Positions 59,558 through 64,000 of a stretch of 64,000 nt of DNA are shown one piece after another. The position numbers were made by a program, and so were the translations under genes. The notes below the pieces were generated by a model. That model saw only the letters and a program-made list of their open reading frames with translations. It ran no database searches and had not been told where the DNA came from. Positions within the stretch are counted from its first letter, which is position 1. The number at the start of each line of letters is the position of its first letter. The DNA comes from Planctomycetota bacterium (GTDB taxonomy: Bacteria; Planctomycetota; E44-bin39), in contig SOJX01000153.1 of NCBI GenBank assembly GCA_004376375.1, positions 1-64,000 of the forward strand, in the 5' to 3' direction.

Positions 59558-60540
59558 AGATCAGCCTGCCATTAAAACTCGGCATCATTGTAGTACTAGT
59601 ATTCTCAGTAGCCATTGCAGGATGTCTCCTGTGGACGCCAATATGGATAAAGTACTACGTTTCCAAGTACCGTTCCGAAGACGTGCATCAAATATCAGAT
59701 GGAATCAAAGGCCTACTTTCTCTGGGTGAAAATGGAACCGGAAAGCTTGAGCAACTAACGATAGACGTAATGCAGCACGCCCCAACAAAACGTAAAATCG
59801 CAGTTGTGGACATACTTGTCGCAAACGGAAGTAAGGGCACTGAGATACTATCTTGTGTATTTGGCAGCTGGCCAGAAGCGGAATTTCTACAAGAAAACTG
59901 GGGCAAGAACAATAATCCTGATAAAGAAGATGAATGGTCTCTCTATCCTTTGCACAAAGCTGCTCACGATGGCTACATAAATGCAACTACACTTCTTTTA
60001 TCTAAAGGTGCTAACAGTAATGTAAGAGATACTTTCGGAAGGACCCCACTATTATATGCACTCGACTGGAGTCGCGAAGATATTGCTTTACTTTTAATTG
60101 AAAATGGAGCAAATGTAAATGTGAAAGACTCTGCTGGGTGGACAGCGCTTCACGAAGCTTCCAGAAATGGATGTAAAAATTCAGTTTTATTGTTAATTGA
60201 AAGAAACGCTAATGTAAATTCGAAGGACAATGAAGGCACGACTCCACTCCACCAAGCGACGATTTATAATAATCAAGATTGTGCTGAAATCTTGATTAGA
60301 AACAATGCAGACCTGGAGGCGAAGAATAAAGATGGAGAAACGCCACTTTCTTGTGCAGTATTTTTCCAGTGTAAGAACATAGTAGCCCTGCTGATTGAAA
60401 AAGGAGCAGATTTGAACGTGAAAGATAATAACGGCAACACACCCCTGGACTCGCTGGTAAGAGATGCCGAGATTATTTCCCTCCTCCGCTCCCACGGCGC
60501 TAAGACGGGGAAGGAATTGAGAAAAGAGACTAGGGAATAA
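59554..60540 (+). CDS. Membrane-anchored ankyrin-repeat protein (type A anchor)
   Basis: 328 aa from GTG 59554. Type A anchor (K-I-S-L-P-L-K-L-G-I, transmembrane helix, C-L-L-W-T-P-I, K-Y-Y), a HEAT-like segment, then about six ankyrin repeats (PLHKAAHDGYINATTLLLSK, ALHEASRNGCKNSVLLLIER, PLHQATIYNNQDCAEILIRN). Ends LLRSHGAKTGKELRKE. The ankyrin part is A+T-rich compared with the lipoprotein genes. AAGGAG lies 12 nt upstream inside the relic, and translation may be coupled to the relic's stop codon. It is followed directly by the second copy of the 240-bp repeat. Confidence 0.86.
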   Translation: MKISLPLKLGIIVVLVFSVAIAGCLLWTPIWIKYYVSKYRSEDVHQISDGIKGLLSLGENGTGKLEQLTIDVMQHAPTKRKIAVVDILVANGSKGTEILSCVFGSWPEAEFLQENWGKNNNPDKEDEWSLYPLHKAAHDGYINATTLLLSKGANSNVRDTFGRTPLLYALDWSREDIALLLIENGANVNVKDSAGWTALHEASRNGCKNSVLLLIERNANVNSKDNEGTTPLHQATIYNNQDCAEILIRNNADLEAKNKDGETPLSCAVFFQCKNIVALLIEKGADLNVKDNNGNTPLDSLVRDAEIISLLRSHGAKTGKELRKETRE

Positions 60541-60782
60541 TTCGATTTTGCCCGGGACGGGCAGGACAGAGTAGCCTGGGGTGGAGCGAAGAGCCTGAAA
60601 GGCTCGCAGCAGAACCCCAGGGAAGGATGTCATTATAATATCACCGGCCCTGAAGGGGTCGGACAATTCGCGCGACATGTTTTGCCCTTACAGGGCAAGG
60701 GATTTTCTACGACCCGATACCTGGGGTTCCGCCCGCCTTCGCCAGGCTTCGGCGGGCTCCACCCCAGGCTACTTTGTATCGC
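60535..60782. repeat. Dispersed ~240-bp palindromic repeat, copy 2
   Basis: Same sequence order as 6355-6600 with scattered differences; terminal 18-bp inverted repeats at 60570-60587 and 60756-60773. It begins inside the last codons of an ankyrin gene, as copy 1 does, so the shared block may include the gene end. Confidence 0.8.
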
Positions 60783-60858
60783 CGCTCCGCGGCGGCAAGA
60801 CGGGAGAGGAAATGAGAACTAATAGGAGAAAGGCTAGGGAAAGGTAATATAAGTCAAT

Positions 60859-61380
60859 ATGCAACTTTTGTTACAACCTTTTATTACTTTTATTGTTCTA
60901 TTCTCCAGTGCTATTGTACTTTCCGTATTGGCGCAGCATTACTCGCATCGGAAAGTCGGGCTTTGGGAATTTGCATGCATAATTCCTACTGTTGGGTGGA
61001 TTTGTTGGTCGTGGGCCTTGTTAATCATTATGGATTTTGAGTCCGGGTATTCAGTAATTGCAACAGTAAGTTTCTGGCTTCTATTTATAAGTGGCCCGTT
61101 AGGAATATTGCTGACATGGAACATGGAATTTGGTACACCGTATGACGTTAGCTGGAGTTACTTCATGGCTCTCCTGTTGGCTACTTCCGGGCAATGGTTA
61201 TTAATATGGTTCATTGGAAAAAAACTAATCAACAGAAATGATGGAGTTAGATTAACGAAAACCATTACGATTGGTAGTATGTTTCTGTTTATGCTGGTCT
61301 GCGGCTTAGTCCATGGTTATTTGTACTTCTATTTATGCGCACATTATTTTATGGAACATCCAATTAATGGATATGGATAG
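60859..61380 (+). CDS. Polytopic membrane protein of unknown function
   Basis: 173 aa, about five hydrophobic helices (PFITFIVLFSSAIVLSVLA, FACIIPTVGWICWSWALLII, VSFWLLFISGPLGILLTW, FMALLLATSGQWLLIWFIG, IGSMFLFMLVCGLVHGYLYF) with short loops. No motif recognised. It is A+T-rich like the ankyrin genes nearby. ATG 60859 has only a weak GAAAGG upstream. Could be an accessory to the ankyrin protein or unrelated. Confidence 0.7.
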   Translation: MQLLLQPFITFIVLFSSAIVLSVLAQHYSHRKVGLWEFACIIPTVGWICWSWALLIIMDFESGYSVIATVSFWLLFISGPLGILLTWNMEFGTPYDVSWSYFMALLLATSGQWLLIWFIGKKLINRNDGVRLTKTITIGSMFLFMLVCGLVHGYLYFYLCAHYFMEHPINGYG

Positions 61381-61425
61381 GGCTTCATTATATATAAATC
61401 ACCTGCTCAAGCTGGCAATACCTCG

Positions 61426-61460
61426 CAATGAGAATCCGAAATCTACAATTTGAAATCTTA
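61426..61460. repeat. Heptamer array directly after a stop codon
   Basis: CAATGAG, AATCCGA, AATCTAC, AATTTGA and AATCTTA end exactly at the TTA (stop, minus strand) at 61461. Unit type as at 59386-59420 in complement. Confidence 0.7.
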
Positions 61461-64000
61461 TTACAGATATCCTTCTTCGCGGTACTTTGCGAGCTTGCTG
61501 CGGAGGGTGTTTCTTGTTATGCCGAGCGCCCTTGCCGTCGGTTTTATCTGGTTATTGTTGGCGTTGAAAACCCGCAGTATATGTTCTCTTTCAAAATCTT
61601 CCAGCCGGACCGGGCCTGGTTCATGCATAACGCCCGGTCCGCTACCGACAATCTTCTCTTTAAGTTGAATATCTTCCGGCGTGATTTTTTCTTCCGCCAT
61701 CACGAAGGCGCGCTGGAGTACGTTTCGAAGCTCTGTAATATTTCCCGGCCAGTTATGCAATTCGAGAATCTCGAGCGCATCAAAAGTCAGCGCCTTTTCC
61801 CCTTTCCCGGTTTTTTCCGCAATATTTTCGAGAAACTTTGCGGCAAGAATCGGGATATCACCCGTACGCCCGCGGAGCGGAGGCAGGGGAATCTCGATCG
61901 TGTTCAGGCGGTACAGCAAGTCCGACCTGAATTTTCCGTCCCCGACAAGTTCGGCGGGATTCCGGCTGGACGCGCTGACGACGCGGACATCGACTCCGAT
62001 ATCCTCTCTCCCCCCCACCCTCCTGATAGTGTTTTCCGCCAGCACGCGCAGCAGAGATTTCTGCGCTGACGGCGGAAGGTCGGCGATCTCGTCCAGGTAA
62101 AGGGTGCCGCCGTCCGCGATTTCGACGAGGCCGGGTTTCGTCTCCTCCGCGCCTGTGAACGCGCCGCGCATTACGCCGAAAAGCTCGGCCTGGAAAAGCG
62201 ACTCCGGAATCGCACCGCAGTTCACAGTAATAAACCGGCCCCTTCGCGCGCTTACTTCGTGGAGCGCCTTTGCGGCGAGGTCTTTTCCCGTCCCCGTCTC
62301 ACCGGTGAACAGGACCGGCAGATTCGTGGCCGCGCTCCGCTGAATCGATTCCTTCAGCCGGCGCACGGCCGGACTCTGACCCAGAATCGCGTTGATTCCA
62401 AGCAGGCGCCGGTTTTCTTCCAGCTCCCGCCGGACGACTTCGAATTCCGCGGACTGCTGTTCCAGTTTATATTTCAGGGATTCGGAAGTTTCCCTGAACT
62501 GCTGCATGAGAAGCTGCCGCTCGAGAGCGGCCCCGGCAAGGCTTGCGAGATACTGTGCCAGCCGCCGGTCGGCGGGGGCGAATGCTCCGGCTTTTTTCGG
62601 GTTATCGAGGTACAGGCAGCCCTTGACTTCACCGCCGACACGCACCGGAACGGCAAGAATGGACATCAATTCCAGGTCGACGATACTTTCGGAAGCCGCG
62701 AAAACCGCCTCGTCCGCGGCGCGCTTTGAAAAAACCGGCTCGCCTGTTTCGATAACGCGGCCGATTACCGACTTCGAGACTTCACGCTCGGGCTCGTCCG
62801 GCACAAGGCCGGAAGCGTATCTGCTGCCGCTGAAGTCCAGACCGCCGTCCTCGCGGATAACCAGGAAGGCCCGCGCGGCATCCATGGTATTGAAAGCCAT
62901 GTCGATTATCGCTTCTATGGAGCGCTGCGGATTATCTTCCCGGGAAAGAAAAACGGCAAGCTGAAGAAGAGATTCCGTTGCGCCTTCCGGTCCGGACTCT
63001 TCCGTCGAAAGCGAAACCGTCTTCACCTCCCCCGGCGGCGCGCGCAGGTAGTCCCGCACCGATTCCCGTATATCGTCGTCGAGAGGAGCCGTTATTTCCT
63101 CAACCACGCGCCCGGCATTTTCACGAAGGTTTTTTATCTCGCTCCGGTCGCGCGAAGTAGCGGCGGCCAGCTTCGCAAGCTCTATCTCCGAGAGCGGATG
63201 CCCGGCGCCTTTCGCCTTGAGCAGGCCGGCCATCGCTTCGTTGTAGGCGGTCTGCCGGTCGCCCCCGAGCATGGCCAGCCTCGAGCGGAATATGCGGGTG
63301 CGCAATCCATAATAGAGCGATTCGTCCGGCAGAGACTTTATGGATTCCTCGAGGCGCGATAACGCGGATTTCGCCGCGTCGTAGTTGCGCCTGCAGAGTT
63401 CAAGCTCCACCTCGGATGAAAGAAGGTCAAGAAACGCCGGAATATTCGCGTCAGGGACAAGCAGGTTGCGAACCGTCCGGAAGGCCTTCTCCGCCTCGCC
63501 GAAGCGGAACCTCCTGACCGCGAGGTCGCCCGAAAGTGCGGTCCACATGGCCCTGAAAAGATTTATTCCGGTCGCCTCCGGCTCGGCCGCGATGCGGTCG
63601 AGTATCTCCGCCACCCTCCCGAACCGGCCGAGCGAAAACCATACAGCCGCCGTAACCTTCTGACTGTTGAAACGGAGAAGCTCGTGGAGCCCGGACTGGA
63701 TCGCCTCCAGTTCCCCGACCTGTTCGAAGACCAGTTTGAAATCGCCCGCGAAAAGAGCGACGCTCACGGCCCGGGTGCGCGCGTCGAGTATGGTTTCGAC
63801 TTCGCTCATTTTCAGGGCTGCGTCCAGCCCCGCCCGCACAAACTCGTGGGCCTCGCGGATGTTCCCTGCAAGCGAGTACGCGGTCGCCTTGATGAGCGAC
63901 GGATGGGCCGGCGGGAGTTTGAGCTTCCGCTCGGCGAGCGCAAACGATTCTTCCGCATAACCGACGGCCTTATTGAAGTCGCCGCCCAGGCACGAAACAT
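61461..64000 (-). CDS. Giant sigma-54 activator, C-terminal part (runs off the window)
   Basis: About 846 codons visible, open to the window edge, so the internal GTG at 63839 is not a real start. Translated sequence up to the edge (GGDFNKAVGYAEESFALAER, AYSLAGNIREAHEF) matches the TPR region of 46054. Then a GAF domain (FNTMDAARAFLVIREDGGLD, VKGCLYLDNPKKAGAF), coiled coil, AAA+ with GETGTGKD, GAFTGA and TLYLDEIADLP, and a C-terminal HTH (IKPTARALGITRNTLRSKLAKY). A kinase and a signalling ATPase are expected beyond the edge by analogy. Stop TAA abuts a heptamer array. Confidence 0.92.
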   Translation of the reverse strand, partial: VSCLGGDFNKAVGYAEESFALAERKLKLPPAHPSLIKATAYSLAGNIREAHEFVRAGLDAALKMSEVETILDARTRAVSVALFAGDFKLVFEQVGELEAIQSGLHELLRFNSQKVTAAVWFSLGRFGRVAEILDRIAAEPEATGINLFRAMWTALSGDLAVRRFRFGEAEKAFRTVRNLLVPDANIPAFLDLLSSEVELELCRRNYDAAKSALSRLEESIKSLPDESLYYGLRTRIFRSRLAMLGGDRQTAYNEAMAGLLKAKGAGHPLSEIELAKLAAATSRDRSEIKNLRENAGRVVEEITAPLDDDIRESVRDYLRAPPGEVKTVSLSTEESGPEGATESLLQLAVFLSREDNPQRSIEAIIDMAFNTMDAARAFLVIREDGGLDFSGSRYASGLVPDEPEREVSKSVIGRVIETGEPVFSKRAADEAVFAASESIVDLELMSILAVPVRVGGEVKGCLYLDNPKKAGAFAPADRRLAQYLASLAGAALERQLLMQQFRETSESLKYKLEQQSAEFEVVRRELEENRRLLGINAILGQSPAVRRLKESIQRSAATNLPVLFTGETGTGKDLAAKALHEVSARRGRFITVNCGAIPESLFQAELFGVMRGAFTGAEETKPGLVEIADGGTLYLDEIADLPPSAQKSLLRVLAENTIRRVGGREDIGVDVRVVSASSRNPAELVGDGKFRSDLLYRLNTIEIPLPPLRGRTGDIPILAAKFLENIAEKTGKGEKALTFDALEILELHNWPGNITELRNVLQRAFVMAEEKITPEDIQLKEKIVGSGPGVMHEPGPVRLEDFEREHILRVFNANNNQIKPTARALGITRNTLRSKLAKYREEGYL

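Noticed and set aside
63812..64000. Small minus-strand ORF at the window edge
   Set aside because: The correct frame of the giant activator is open to the edge and matches its paralogue; this ORF is another frame.

Overview
The window is chromosomal DNA of a Gram-negative-type bacterium. No rRNA, tRNA or ribosomal-protein gene is present, so placement is only inference. EF-hands with a (GGGR)n tail, a formylglycine-enzyme-family protein, transglutaminase-like exported proteins, giant Ser/Thr kinases and many ankyrin/HEAT membrane proteins recall Planctomycetota or relatives.

Layout. 0.3-3.7 kb: a CAP lipoprotein and two tandem beta-propeller lipoproteins. 3.8-8.4 kb: an EF-hand serine-hydrolase-like protein, an ankyrin membrane protein, a dispersed repeat and a two-gene unit ending in an FGE-family protein. 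8.9-17.3 kb: ten closely packed genes, nine for lipoproteins (hydrolases, CAP, zincin, toroid, subtilase, DNRLRE-like) plus one STAS gene. 17.5-19.5 kb: an inverted copy of the first three genes of that operon. 19.7-30 kb: two sigma-54 activators (TPR-GAF-AAA-Fis) among ankyrin/HEAT membrane proteins. 30.3-35.7 kb: two lipoproteins and a transglutaminase-like protein. 35.7-45.8 kb (minus): a three-gene exported-protein operon and a six-gene STAS/lipoprotein operon. 46-57 kb: two giant kinase/AAA/TPR/GAF/sigma-54 proteins. 57.4-59.2 kb: a CAP-like lipoprotein, then a STAS/CAP pair. 59.5-64 kb: an ankyrin protein, a second copy of the dispersed repeat, a membrane protein, and a third giant activator running off the end.

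How it may work together (inference). About 24 lipoproteins share a plan: short signal peptide, lipidated Cys, Gly-Thr stalk, then one of several unrelated surface domains. Upstream of seven lipoprotein or STAS/lipoprotein units I can read -24/-12 sigma-54 elements (GG-CAC/T, 5 bp, TTGC-like). Five proteins in the window carry the GAFTGA sigma-54 contact motif, and two of them sit divergently next to such promoters. Four STAS proteins are each encoded directly before a lipoprotein gene. This looks like a sigma-54-controlled regulon that dresses the cell surface with stalked lipoproteins.

The strongest novelty is three lipoprotein genes interrupted by an in-frame UGA after which coding clearly resumes and completes the domain (15056, 15702, and 58302 on the minus strand). 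Each UGA is followed at the right distance by a hairpin resembling a bacterial SECIS. UGA is an ordinary stop elsewhere in the window, so these are candidate selenoproteins of unusual, surface-exposed families.
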